DNA of 64,000 nt from NCBI RefSeq assembly GCF_900240995.1, contig NZ_LT965954.1, positions 507,042 through 571,041 of the forward strand, written 5' to 3'. Origin of the DNA: Bacillus sp. Marseille-P3661. GTDB taxonomy: Bacteria; Bacillota; Bacilli; Bacillales; Bacillaceae_J. The position numbers were made by a program, and so were the translations under genes. Shown piece by piece: positions 33,933-43,174 of this stretch; the first letter of the stretch is position 1; the number at the start of each line of letters is the position of its first letter. The notes beneath the pieces are model-generated. The model was not told where the DNA came from and did no database searches. It saw only the letters and a program-made list of their open reading frames with translations.

Positions 33933-34537
33933 TAACGGGTTTACTTGTGAGGTGCAAAACGGTAAATCGCAGACCGAATCAAATAGCTAATCACATAAAC
34001 TTCACAGTAAAAAGGCTTAGAGATGCAATATCTCTAAGCCCTTTTTAATTTTCATTTTTTCCCGAAACAACCCGTAAGTTGTCCAATTTCATTAGATGCC
34101 AAAGCGAGTTTGATATATAAGCGGAGAAATTTCGCTTAATTAGGAAATAGCACTGAAAATAGCTTAAATAGACAGAAAGATTCCGCCTATTTACTCGAAA
34201 AACGTAAAAATGGGTACCTTTGCTTTGCTTAATCGGAAAATCTCCGCTTATATACCCCAAACCAAGCTCTATCCTGCTGTTTAACCGAAAAATCTCCGCT
34301 TATTATTAATAACTCTGATTACTCAATTATAATCTACATACTAAATCGCAAAATCAAGGCCCTCCAATAATTATTTCATACCCTGTGATTTACTATGTGA
34401 ATTAGGAGACGATAAGTTATTAAAATTCGCCAACATGTTTATAAATCAATAAAAAACGCACTGTGAATTATAAAGTGAATTCAAGTGCGCTTTCCTATGT
34501 GTTTTACAATGTTTGCACCTCTGAAGTAAACCTGTTA
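33933..34537 (-). mobile_element. 605-bp MITE-like element, copy A
   Basis: Non-coding element with imperfect terminal inverted repeats: one end TAACGGGTTTACTTG.GAGGTGCAAA, the other (complement) TAACAGGTTTACTTC.GAGGTGCAAA. It is flanked by a perfect 10-bp direct duplication AAATTGAAGC on both sides (33923-33932 and 34538-34547). It is almost identical to 53806-54409 in the opposite orientation. Inside are two terminator-like hairpins (34009-34046 and 34452-34495) and several GCGGAGATTTTCCGATTA-type dyads. No transposase; presumably mobilised in trans. Short frames inside are not genes. Confidence 0.8.
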
Positions 34538-34560
34538 AAATTGAAGCGTTGTTTTTTATT

Positions 34561-35334
34561 TTAGTAACCAATAATATGATAACCAGAGTCAACGTGTATA
34601 TTTTCTCCAGTAACACCTCTTGAAAGATCGCTGAATAAGTACAGTGCAGTGTCTCCGACTTCTTCAGGAGTTGTTGTACGGCGTAAAGGTGATCTTTCCT
34701 CAATATCCTTCAGAATAACATTAAAATCACTAATACCTTTTGCAGATAGGGTGCGGATTGGGCCTGCGGAAATTGAATTCACTCTTATTCCATGTTTCCC
34801 AAGATCGCTAGCTAAATAACGGACACTAGCATCAAGCGAAGCCTTTGCTACACCCATTACGTTGTAATTTGTCATAACTCGTTCGCCGCCTAGATATGTT
34901 AGAGTTACAATGCTGCCGCCTTCAGTCATTAAGTCTTTTGCAACCTTAGCCACTGCAGTTAATGAATATGAGCTAATATTATGAGCTAACAGAAAACCAT
35001 CGCGTGTAGTGTTCATATAGTCACCTTTTAACTCTTCCTTATGAGCAAATGCAATACAATGGGCAATGCCATGAATAGTACCTACTTCTTCCTTAATTTG
35101 CATAAATGCTTTCTCTATATCTTCATCACTTGTAACATCACAAGGTAATACTATTGAATCATTGCGTTCCAATGTTTCTGTCAATTCACGTACACTCTTT
35201 TCTAGTCGTTCACCAGCATATGTAAAAACTAGCCTTGCCCCAGCATTATGTAGTGATTGTGCAATACCCCAAGCAATACTTCTTTTATTCGCTACACCCA
35301 TTACAACATATGTCCGCCCTTGTAAAGATAACAT
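34561..35334 (-). CDS. fabI: Enoyl-ACP reductase FabI
   Basis: 257 residues, the full length of Bacillus FabI. NAD(P)H-binding start GRTYVVMGVANKRSIAWGIA, HCIAFAHKEELKGDY, catalytic Tyr/Lys in TNYNVMGVAKASLD (Y and K six residues apart) and HVDSGYHIIGY at the end. It catalyses the last step of fatty acid elongation. ATG with AAGGAGG. In B. subtilis fabI is separated from yjbQ by the thi genes; here they are direct neighbours. The 3' end is close to the mobile element. Confidence 0.97.
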   Translation of the reverse strand: MLSLQGRTYVVMGVANKRSIAWGIAQSLHNAGARLVFTYAGERLEKSVRELTETLERNDSIVLPCDVTSDEDIEKAFMQIKEEVGTIHGIAHCIAFAHKEELKGDYMNTTRDGFLLAHNISSYSLTAVAKVAKDLMTEGGSIVTLTYLGGERVMTNYNVMGVAKASLDASVRYLASDLGKHGIRVNSISAGPIRTLSAKGISDFNVILKDIEERSPLRRTTTPEEVGDTALYLFSDLSRGVTGENIHVDSGYHIIGY

Positions 35335-35465
35335 TATATTTCCTCCTTTTAAACCTAGTACAAGATATTAGTACCAAGTGCTATAATTTTGATTATACCA
35401 TACAATATTCTCTCTGCCTAAAGCAAAATCCTTCTATACGCTATGCGTTCTTGTATTATAAATAT

Positions 35466-35500
35466 AAAAAAGCCCATTGGTCTAATAACACCAATGGGGA
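35466..35500 (-). terminator. Terminator of yjbQ-like gene
   Basis: GCCCATTGGT/ACCAATGGG stem followed on the minus strand by six T. Confidence 0.85.
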
Positions 35501-35510
35501 ATCTACCTAC

Positions 35511-37358
35511 TTAATACCACTCACTATGTTCAAACAGCATCCTCAATTCTTCAACATATTCTTTAGAACCTGTTACAATTAAACGGTCATTTACATTTAA
35601 TTCCGTATCGCCATGCGGAACAATTGAATCTTTACCTCTAAATATTCGTACCATGATCACATCTCCCGTAAAAGGAAAGTTCCGTAAAAGGATACCATGA
35701 TATTTTGGATTATTCATATTTATTTGATATAAAGCACTTTCTTCCTTCGTTAATAAATTCATAACACTAGGTGATTCGATAAGCGCTTTAAGTAACGTCT
35801 TAGTTGAAAGGAAAACAGAAAATACATCAATTTGTAGTTCTCGTAATGACCTTTCTAATTCCGGTGTTTCAACTCGTGCAATCACCCTGTCAGTTCCATA
35901 TTGTTCTTTAGCAAAAATAGCAATGCTACTATTGGTTTCCTCTTTCCCGGTAGATACAACTAGAATATCTGCTTCAAAAACCTTTAGCTTTTCAAGAGTT
36001 TCAATTGAGTAATCACTTACCTCAATAATTTTAAATAAAGACGAGGAAACATCATTATCTATTTTCTCCTGCTTTAGATGATAAATCTCTGCGTCATAAT
36101 GATCCACATCCAACTCCCTTGAAACAGGAAGAGTCATTGTATTTGCACCAATAAATGCCACTTTTGCACGCTGTACTGTAGTTTCTTGTTTTGGGAACAG
36201 TTTGCGGAATGCAATTGGTGAAACAATACAAGAAATTACAGCAACCAATATTAACGCACCTGAGACTTGTTCGGATATCACTTCCATGCGTTCACCAATA
36301 TGCGCTGCGGCAATTACAAGTGATAATGTAGAAGTCAATATAAAACTGGTAGCTAAGACAGTTTGCCAATCATACCACTTTTTCATAACAAGTGCCGGTA
36401 TAACTTTTGATATGAATAATGCTATCAGCAATAGCGGTATAAGTAACAAAACTTTTGGTTCTTCTACTAGTTCCCATAAATTAAGTTCTACCCCAATCAT
36501 AACAAAAAAGATTGGTATTAAAAATCCATAGCCAAAAGAATCAAGTTTATGCACCATATCAGGATTAGGTGATAATAGCGAAACAAGCACACCTGCTAAA
36601 AACGCGCCAAGGATATTTTCGGCACCCACTGTTTCAGATAATGCAACTAGAAATATAATTAGAGCGAAAATGGCTCTCGTATCAATCTGGATCGTCCCTT
36701 TTGACATTGTTTCCAGAAACGATTGATGTCTAAAATATTTGCCAAGGAAATATAGAAGGAGCCCCACTACAAACAGAATAAGTAATAACCACATATTCCC
36801 ATGACCTTCACCATATAAAGAAACAAATACTGCCAACAGTATCATCGTTACTAAATCAGCGATAACTGCAACTAATAAAATAGTTTGGCCGATATTTGTT
36901 TTCATAAGTTGTGCATCTTTTAGCGTTGGGACAACTACGCCTAAGGAAATTGTAGAAATAATCAGTGTCATTAACAAAGCATTATCAATAAATCCGCCCC
37001 AGACAAAAGCAAGAGATAATAAATAAGATAAAACAAATATACCAACAAAATAAAGAGACGATATTAAAAATGGATTAGGCCCATTCTTTTTCTTCTTTTT
37101 TCCACCTGCAAATGCTGAAAAATCAATTTCTACCCCACTCAAAAACATTAAAAAGATAAATCCTAATAATGATAAAGTTTCCAGCCACATGTCTGGTTGA
37201 ACAAGATTAAATCCACTTTCGCCAATTATCATACCCACAATAATTTCAGCCACAACGACTGGAATAATGTTTAACCTTAAGCGATGAAGAACAATAGGAG
37301 TAAGAAAAGCTGCTAAAATAACAATGACAAGGGAAGTTACCGATGCATGTCCTTCCAT
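35511..37358 (-). CDS. yjbQ: CPA2 cation/proton antiporter with TrkA domains (YjbQ)
   Basis: 615 residues. Residues 1-385 are a 12-13 helix Kef/CPA2 antiporter (FLSGVEIDFSAF, LGAFLAGVLVSLLSPN, FGFLIPIFFVMIGVELNL). This is followed by a TrkA-N-like segment (KVAFIGANTMTLPVSREL, about 407) without a complete GxGxxG motif, and a C-terminal RCK/TrkA-C domain from about 530 (KYHGILLRNFPFTGD ... NDRLIVTGSKEYVEELRMLF). It probably exports K+ or Na+ in exchange for H+. ATG with GAGAGAGGTGAG. Single gene with its own terminator; same place as in B. subtilis. Confidence 0.9.
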   Translation of the reverse strand: MEGHASVTSLVIVILAAFLTPIVLHRLRLNIIPVVVAEIIVGMIIGESGFNLVQPDMWLETLSLLGFIFLMFLSGVEIDFSAFAGGKKKKKNGPNPFLISSLYFVGIFVLSYLLSLAFVWGGFIDNALLMTLIISTISLGVVVPTLKDAQLMKTNIGQTILLVAVIADLVTMILLAVFVSLYGEGHGNMWLLLILFVVGLLLYFLGKYFRHQSFLETMSKGTIQIDTRAIFALIIFLVALSETVGAENILGAFLAGVLVSLLSPNPDMVHKLDSFGYGFLIPIFFVMIGVELNLWELVEEPKVLLLIPLLLIALFISKVIPALVMKKWYDWQTVLATSFILTSTLSLVIAAAHIGERMEVISEQVSGALILVAVISCIVSPIAFRKLFPKQETTVQRAKVAFIGANTMTLPVSRELDVDHYDAEIYHLKQEKIDNDVSSSLFKIIEVSDYSIETLEKLKVFEADILVVSTGKEETNSSIAIFAKEQYGTDRVIARVETPELERSLRELQIDVFSVFLSTKTLLKALIESPSVMNLLTKEESALYQINMNNPKYHGILLRNFPFTGDVIMVRIFRGKDSIVPHGDTELNVNDRLIVTGSKEYVEELRMLFEHSEWY

Positions 37359-37469
37359 CTACTCACCTCTCTCTTTTTATTTTATATTCTAATACCATAA
37401 TTATTTATTACGAATTAGCACTTTTCGGTGATGTATATTGGAAAGCTTATAAGTACATTATTTAATAAT

Positions 37470-38834
37470 TCATATTAAATAATTCATTAATACGGTTGCT
37501 AAGCCAAAATAAATCAAAATACTAATAATATCATTGATTGTGGTAATAAAAGGACCGGAAGCAACTGCAGGATCGATATTAAAACGATGCATAATAATTG
37601 GAACCAAGGCCCCAGCTAATGTGGATACAGTTAATGTCACAAAAATTGAAATCCCCACTAAAACACCTAACATTAGATTGTGTTGCCAGATATTTACAGT
37701 TATCATAACTAACGTACCACATGTTAGACCAACTATTATCCCTGTACCTATTTCCTTTTTTAAAATTTTTAACTTTCTGCCATTAGCTATTTCACCTGTT
37801 GCAATACCGCGCACAGCTACAGCAAGTGCTTGTGTTCCTGTATTTCCAGCCATACCTGCGATTAAAGGAATAAAAACAGCTAATATAGATACTTTATTCA
37901 AAGTTTCTTCAAATCTACCGATTAAGCTAGCAGTAAACATTCCTAAAAATAATAAAACAATTAACCATGGAAGCCTTTTACGTGCGGCTGAAAATGATGA
38001 ATAATCAGTACTGTCAATATCGGGGACTGCAGCTAATTTTGAATAATCATCAGATGCCTCCTCCTCCATAACATCGATGATGTCATCGACTGTGATTATA
38101 CCTAAAAGATGTTTTTGGAAATCGACAACTGGGAGGGCTAAAAAGTCATAATCCTTCATCATCTTTGCAACATCTTCTTGGTCATCACCAACAGAAACGG
38201 AGACAACACGATCATTCATTAATTCTGAGATTAGTTTATGATAATCTGCTACAATTAAATCACGTAATGAGATTACACCAACAAGTCGCTTTTGATCATC
38301 AATGACATATATATAGTAGATTGTTTCTGCGTCCGGGGCTTTTGATTTTAGAATTTTCATTGCATTTTCAATCGTTTGATTAGCTGAAATAGCAACAAAC
38401 TCTGTTGTCATAATACTTCCAGCTGTTTTTTCTTCATAATGGAGCAAATCTTTAATTTCTTGAGCTGCATCATCATCCATTATTGTTAAATAACTGACAA
38501 CCTGATCCTTTTCAAGCTCATTTAACACGTCAACAGCGTCGTCTGCATACATTTGTGCTAGCATATCAGCAACGAAGGACGGTTCCATCTCTTGAAGGAC
38601 TTCTTCTTGAGATTCGATCTCCAAATTTTGGAATATTTCGGCCATTTCTGATGGGGACAAATAGGAAGTAATTTGTATTCTAACATCTTTCTCTTGCTTG
38701 ACAAAGAATTTTGCTTGATCATATGGATGGACTTCAAGAAATTCCGCCCGAAAAGCATCCATATCATGATTTGAGATCGCATCATTAACTAACTTTTCAT
38801 ATTGTTCATCCAATGTCTTTTTAGAATCTGGCAT
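37470..38834 (-). CDS. mgtE: Magnesium transporter MgtE
   Basis: 454 residues: acidic N-domain (PSEMAEIFQNLE, EVLQEMEPSFVADML), two CBS domains (about 140-255; ETIYYIYVIDDQKRLVGVISL, DFLALPVVDFQKHLLGIITVDD), plug helix, and five membrane helices with RLPWLIVLLFLG, GMAGNTGTQALAVAVRG and MHRFNIDPAVASGPFITT. The Mg2+ selectivity Asp in FNIDPA is present. Homodimeric Mg2+ channel gated by cytosolic Mg2+. ATG with AAGGAGGGG. The upstream 330 bases show no M-box riboswitch, unlike B. subtilis mgtE. Confidence 0.95.
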   Translation of the reverse strand: MPDSKKTLDEQYEKLVNDAISNHDMDAFRAEFLEVHPYDQAKFFVKQEKDVRIQITSYLSPSEMAEIFQNLEIESQEEVLQEMEPSFVADMLAQMYADDAVDVLNELEKDQVVSYLTIMDDDAAQEIKDLLHYEEKTAGSIMTTEFVAISANQTIENAMKILKSKAPDAETIYYIYVIDDQKRLVGVISLRDLIVADYHKLISELMNDRVVSVSVGDDQEDVAKMMKDYDFLALPVVDFQKHLLGIITVDDIIDVMEEEASDDYSKLAAVPDIDSTDYSSFSAARKRLPWLIVLLFLGMFTASLIGRFEETLNKVSILAVFIPLIAGMAGNTGTQALAVAVRGIATGEIANGRKLKILKKEIGTGIIVGLTCGTLVMITVNIWQHNLMLGVLVGISIFVTLTVSTLAGALVPIIMHRFNIDPAVASGPFITTINDIISILIYFGLATVLMNYLI

Positions 38835-39168
38835 GTGGTTTCCCCTCCTTTTTCAGGATAATAATTACAGAAATGCAGTAATCATCTTCCACTTGCTTAC
38901 CTATTTTGTAAAATAACTTCTGATTACGCCTTGCCAATATAAGTAATAAAGGGTGCTGTATAGTAAAAAACCTTAATAATCGTAAATGCTCAACCAAAGT
39001 TTGTCAAACGATAAATTAATCGTTCATGGTTTTCATTTTAGATAAATTTCGATAAGATTATAAAGGATATAAATGATAATTACTATCCTTATTTAGCCTA
39101 TATGTAGTATTTTTAAAAGAACATCATAGAATCTTTAAGGATTAGTCTAGAAAGGAATTTAATACATC
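38835..39168. other. Divergent intergenic region mgtE/rodA-like
   Basis: About 330 AT-rich bases holding two divergent promoters that I cannot place exactly. I looked for the conserved M-box and found none. No gene. Confidence 0.4.
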
Positions 39169-40350
39169 ATGGAAATGGAAAAGGATAAAGCTCCTTATCA
39201 GAAGATAGATATTTCTTTAATTTTAATAATTATTGCACTAGGGTGTATTAGTGTATTCGCTATCTATAGCACTACACCCTCATTACCTGTTAAATTACAA
39301 AATGTTAATTTTGCAGGTAAACAAGTACTATGGTACTTCATTGGATTCATAGCAATCGTAGGGACGATGATTGTTGACTTTGATCGATTTAAAAATTTAG
39401 CTTGGTATTTATATGGATTTGGAATCATGCTTTTACTGGGCTTAGAAGTATTAGGTCCATCGAAAATTGCACCTACTATCAATGGAGCGGTCAGCTGGTA
39501 TGTTCTTCCTGTTATTGGTAACTTTCAACCTTCTGAATTGATGAAAATCTTTTTGATTTTGGTTCTTAGTCAAATTATTGTAAAGCATAATGAAACACAT
39601 CCTGATCGGACACTAAAAGATGATTATTTACTAATTGGTAAGTTTGCTTTAACCTCAATGGTCCCTTTATTGTTGCTATTAAAACAACCAGATTTAGGTA
39701 CGTCTATTGTAATTGTTGCAATTGTTGGTTCGCTACTTTTAGTTGCTGGCATTCGTTGGCGGGTTATTTTTACACTTGTATTTACTGTCTCTCTATTTAT
39801 TGCTTCACTCGTTTTTATTTATTTTAAAAACCCGACGTTTATTACAACTTATATTTTGAAAGATCATCAAATGAACCGTTTTTATGGATGGTTAGCGCCA
39901 GAGGAATATTCCAGTAATTTTGGATTCCAACTAGTGAAATCTTTACTAGCTATCGGATCAGGCCAATTACAAGGTAAAGGACTGATGAATGGTCAAGTCT
40001 ATTTTCCTGAAGCTCACACCGACTTTATATTTGCTGTTATTGGGGAACAATTTGGATTTGTTGGAGCAAGTATCGTAATTTCGTTGTTTTTCCTGCTGAT
40101 TTATCGAATGGTACATGCTGCTCTAGAAAGCCATGATCCATATGGAAGTTATTTATGTACTGGTGTTATTGGTATGATTACCTTCCAAGTGTTTCAAAAT
40201 ATAGGCATGACAATTCAGTTAATGCCAATTACAGGACTTACCCTTCCTTTTATAAGTTATGGTGGTAGCTCACTACTAACTAGTATGATCGCTGTTGGCA
40301 TTGTCTTAAATGTCCGTTCCCGAACAAGAAAGTATATGTTTGGAGATTAA
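39169..40350 (+). CDS. SEDS-family protein (RodA/FtsW-like)
   Basis: 393 residues, ten membrane helices. Signature motifs: [53 protein letters not shown] (contains the catalytic Asp of SEDS glycosyltransferases, near residue 288) and [15 protein letters not shown]. It polymerises lipid II together with a class B PBP; RodA is the closest fit. The usual GEE after the catalytic motif is GEQ here. ATG start. A rodA-like gene beside prpE is not the B. subtilis arrangement, so it may be an additional, sporulation- or stress-specific paralog (inference). Confidence 0.88.
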   Translation: MEMEKDKAPYQKIDISLILIIIALGCISVFAIYSTTPSLPVKLQNVNFAGKQVLWYFIGFIAIVGTMIVDFDRFKNLAWYLYGFGIMLLLGLEVLGPSKIAPTINGAVSWYVLPVIGNFQPSELMKIFLILVLSQIIVKHNETHPDRTLKDDYLLIGKFALTSMVPLLLLLKQPDLGTSIVIVAIVGSLLLVAGIRWRVIFTLVFTVSLFIASLVFIYFKNPTFITTYILKDHQMNRFYGWLAPEEYSSNFGFQLVKSLLAIGSGQLQGKGLMNGQVYFPEAHTDFIFAVIGEQFGFVGASIVISLFFLLIYRMVHAALESHDPYGSYLCTGVIGMITFQVFQNIGMTIQLMPITGLTLPFISYGGSSLLTSMIAVGIVLNVRSRTRKYMFGD

Positions 40351-40373
40351 AATGGCGAGGTGGACGTGCTAAT

Positions 40374-41114
40374 ATGTTTGATATTATTGGTGACATTCAT
40401 GGCTGTTATGAAGAATTTGTAGCTCTAACAAACACGTTAGGCTATAAATGGATGAATGGGACTCCTATTCATCCACAGGGCCGAAAGTTAGTCTTTGTTG
40501 GTGATTTGACTGATCGAGGACCTGAGTCAATAAAAGTAATGGAGCTAGTCTATACGCTAGTCATTGAGAAAAAACAAGCATATTATACTCCAGGTAATCA
40601 TTGTGACAAGTTATACAGATATTTTTTGGGGAGAAACGTTCAAATAAAACACGGATTAGAAACAACAGTGGCAGAATATGAAGGTCTAACGTCAAAAGAA
40701 CAAGCAAAGGTTCAATCACATTTTATGAAACTATTCGAAAAGGCCCCTCTTTATCTTCAATTAGATGAAGGTAACTTAGTAGTAGCACATGCTGGAATTA
40801 AACATGATTATATTGGCAAGTCCAGTAAAAAAGTAAAAACATTTGTATTATATGGTGATATTACTGGTGAAACAAATCCTGATGGTACTCCCGTCCGCCG
40901 TGATTGGGCAAAAAACTATTTTGGAGAGAGTTGGATTATCTATGGCCATACTCCAGTAGAGCATCCTCGAAAAATAAATAAAACATGGAATATAGATACC
41001 GGCTGTGTATTTGGCGGAAGCCTTACTGCACTGCGTTATCCTGAAATGGAAACAATTTCGGTACCATCAACCATGCCAAAAGTACCCGAAAAATTCAGAA
41101 CCTTTGATGATTAG
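40374..41114 (+). CDS. prpE: Bis(5'-nucleosyl)-tetraphosphatase PrpE
   Basis: 246-residue calcineurin-like phosphatase: metal motifs GDIHGCYEE (6-14), [12 protein letters not shown] (about 42-53), PGNHCDK (about 79-85), AHAGI and YGHTP. Matches PrpE of Bacillus, which hydrolyses Ap4A symmetrically and dephosphorylates proteins affecting germination. ATG with GAGGTGG. Only about 23 bases after the SEDS gene on the same strand. Confidence 0.93.
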   Translation: MFDIIGDIHGCYEEFVALTNTLGYKWMNGTPIHPQGRKLVFVGDLTDRGPESIKVMELVYTLVIEKKQAYYTPGNHCDKLYRYFLGRNVQIKHGLETTVAEYEGLTSKEQAKVQSHFMKLFEKAPLYLQLDEGNLVVAHAGIKHDYIGKSSKKVKTFVLYGDITGETNPDGTPVRRDWAKNYFGESWIIYGHTPVEHPRKINKTWNIDTGCVFGGSLTALRYPEMETISVPSTMPKVPEKFRTFDD

Positions 41115-41121
41115 TTGAAAT

Positions 41122-41252
41122 GCGAAAGCGCCTGTGTAAGCCCCGACAGGAAAATGTTCTTTCGCGGATATGAGACGCGCTTTTCGTCTCATTCCGCGGA
41201 AGGTTATTTGACCCCGAGGGGCTAGGCGCTGTAGCTGGACAAATAGAAAAGC
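41122..41252 (+). repeat. Structured intergenic hairpin repeat, copy 1
   Basis: Nested stems: AGCGCC (41127-41132) with GGCGCT (41225-41230), AGCCCC (41139-41144) with GGGGCT (41218-41223), and an inner stem GGATATGAGACG/CGTCTCATTCC. Conserved single-stranded blocks are GACAGGAAAATGTTCTT, GAAGGTTATTTGAC and GTAGCTGGACAAATAGAAAAGC. Similar GC-rich elements occur widely in Bacillaceae intergenic DNA (recollection). Confidence 0.75.
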
Positions 41253-41374
41253 GAAAGTCGATTGGTCAGCCCTACAGGAAAATGTTCTTCCGACGAAGAA
41301 GTCGATAGACTTCCCGAGGAGGAAGGTTATTTGACTCGTAGGGCTATCGACTGTAGCTGGACAAATAGAAAAGC
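41251..41374 (+). repeat. Structured intergenic hairpin repeat, copy 2
   Basis: Tandem to copy 1, with the same unpaired blocks but different stems: GTCGAT (41257-41262) pairs with ATCGAC (41346-41351), and AGCCCTAC (41268-41275) with GTAGGGCT (41338-41345). Compared with copy 1, the base changes in the outer stem are compensated on the other side. Confidence 0.75.
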
Positions 41375-41605
41375 AGAAACGCCTGTGTTAGCCTCGACAG
41401 GAAAGCACCGACTAAAACTGCTACGTCCTGTGGCAACGTCGGTACAAGAACATCCTGTGCGCCGGACTCGAACTACTTGATTTGTGCATGCCCTGTCCGA
41501 ATTTGTCTCTTTCGTAGTGGTCTTTCGCCAGTATTGAACGCTTTTCAACAATTTGTGCTGAAGGTTATTTTAATCGTAAGGCTATGAACCTGGACACTTT
41601 CAAGA
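41375..41605 (+). repeat. Degenerate hairpin repeat, copy 3
   Basis: Starts ACGCCTGTGTTAGCCTCGACAGG and ends GCTGAAGGTTATTTTAATCGTAAGGCTATGAACCTGGAC, the two ends of the same element, with a ~150-base different middle containing ACGTCCTGTGGCAACGTCGG. The outer stem is partly decayed. Beyond it, 41606-41698 holds nothing that I recognise. Confidence 0.5.
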
Positions 41606-41698
41606 TTTTTTGGCAAGCTATGCCATTTTGGTGTTTACTATAATTTGGGAACGCTGGCCTAGCTCTCCTTGACCTTACCCATTGCTCAAAATTCGTAT

Positions 41699-41736
41699 AA
41701 AAAAACACATGACGTACTAATAATTGTCATGTGTTC
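41699..41736 (-). terminator. Terminator of gtaB-ugd operon
   Basis: AACACATGAC/GTCATGTGTT stem with seven T on the minus strand. Confidence 0.75.
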
Positions 41737-41856
41737 TCCTATAAAATTCAAAAAATGCCTATAATTAACATTTGATTTGATAGTAATTTTTCCAATCAAT
41801 ATTTAACGGAACTTCTCCATTATAATAAGTGTACTCAATTTAATTTTACTACTACC

Positions 41857-43173
41857 TCATTTTTTTATAATAGCTGGTCTTCCAACAGGATAATATTCTA
41901 TATTCTCACATTCTCTAACTCTATCTTCTTCAAAACAATTTCTGCCATCAAATACAATCGGTTGTTTCATAAATTTGGTTAACTCCGTAAGTTTGATTTG
42001 TTTGATTTCATTCCACTCAGTAATAATAAACACTGCATCTGCATTTTTTATAGCTGTCTGAATAGAATCTTCATAGCGAATTACATTGCCTATTACTTTC
42101 TTTGCATTTTCGTTGGCAACTGGGTCATATGCTACAACTTCTGCACCCTGCCTGACCAAAGAGTGTGCGATTGGTATCGAAGGGGCTTCCCTCATATCAT
42201 CTGTTTCCGGCTTGAAAGCTAGCCCTAACATTGCAATTTTTTTCCCTTTTAATTCACCAAATCGCTTTAACGCTTTTAACACAATAAGTTCTCGTTGATA
42301 ATCATTAATTTCAATAGTGTCCTTTAGCAAAGAAAAATCTAGTCCATGTAATGCTGCTGTATGAATCAATGCCTTAACATCTTTTGGAAAGCAAGACCCA
42401 CCGTAACCAATACCCGCTCGTAAAAAAGCCTCACCAATTCTTAAATCCTTTCCCATTCCCTTTGCTACATCCTCAACATCTGCTCCTACCGCCTCACATA
42501 AGTTAGCGATTTCATTAATATAACTTATTTTAGTTGCCAAAAAAGCATTGGATGCATACTTTATCATTTCGGCACTTTTAATACTAGTTAGTAAAACTGG
42601 GACATTTAACGGACGATACATTTCTCTTATTTTCTTTGCAGCATCTCTATTATCGGCTCCAATGATAATTCGATCTGCTTGCATTGTATCCATGATTGCA
42701 GATCCTTGTCTTAGAAATTCAGGGTTAGAAATCATCTGTACATTAATATTTTTATTTTTTAATTGGTCATTGAAAATTTCTTTAATCTTTTCATTTGTAC
42801 CAACAGGGACTGTACTCTTTATTGCAACAATCGTATCCTTTGAGAGATGAGTGGAAATATCTTTAGCGGCTTGTTCAAGATATGAAAGATCGGCTGCTCC
42901 ATCATGTCTTTGTGGAGTACCGACTGCAATAATTATAATCTCCTTATCTTTTAAACCATCCAGATGTGAGATTGTAAATTTTAATCTCCCAGCATGTATG
43001 TTCTTAAATAGCAGGTCTTCCAATCCCGGTTCATAAATTGGTGATATTCCATTATTCAATTTCTTAATCTTCTCATGATCCAAATCAATACAATGTACAA
43101 AATGCCCAATTTCAGCCAAAACAACACCAGTAGACAACCCAACATAACCCGCTCCTAATATAGCTATCTTCAT
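41857..43173 (-). CDS. ugd: UDP-glucose 6-dehydrogenase
   Basis: About 438 residues. Rossmann start MKIAILGAGYVGLSTGVVLA, STVPVGT, NPEFLRQGSAIMD, catalytic Cys in GIGYGGSCFPKDVKAL (about 255-265), LGLAFKPETDDMREAPS. It oxidises UDP-glucose to UDP-glucuronate with NAD+ (TuaD/YtcA type). The ATG at 43173 lies one base after the gtaB stop and has AAGGAAG; a longer TTG frame is unlikely. With gtaB it makes UDP-Glc and UDP-GlcA; the glycosyltransferase and kinases upstream point to a spore-surface polysaccharide as in the B. subtilis ytcABC-ytdA group. Confidence 0.94.
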   Translation of the reverse strand: MKIAILGAGYVGLSTGVVLAEIGHFVHCIDLDHEKIKKLNNGISPIYEPGLEDLLFKNIHAGRLKFTISHLDGLKDKEIIIIAVGTPQRHDGAADLSYLEQAAKDISTHLSKDTIVAIKSTVPVGTNEKIKEIFNDQLKNKNINVQMISNPEFLRQGSAIMDTMQADRIIIGADNRDAAKKIREMYRPLNVPVLLTSIKSAEMIKYASNAFLATKISYINEIANLCEAVGADVEDVAKGMGKDLRIGEAFLRAGIGYGGSCFPKDVKALIHTAALHGLDFSLLKDTIEINDYQRELIVLKALKRFGELKGKKIAMLGLAFKPETDDMREAPSIPIAHSLVRQGAEVVAYDPVANENAKKVIGNVIRYEDSIQTAIKNADAVFIITEWNEIKQIKLTELTKFMKQPIVFDGRNCFEEDRVRECENIEYYPVGRPAIIKK

Positions 43174-43174
43174 A

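Noticed and set aside
34045-34260. Matching frames in the two copies of the 605-bp element (also 54084-54290)
   Set aside because: They cross hairpin motifs of the element, have different ends in the two copies and no ribosome site.
41262-41551. Frames within the structured repeats
   Set aside because: They lie in hairpin repeats with covarying stems; no ribosome sites.
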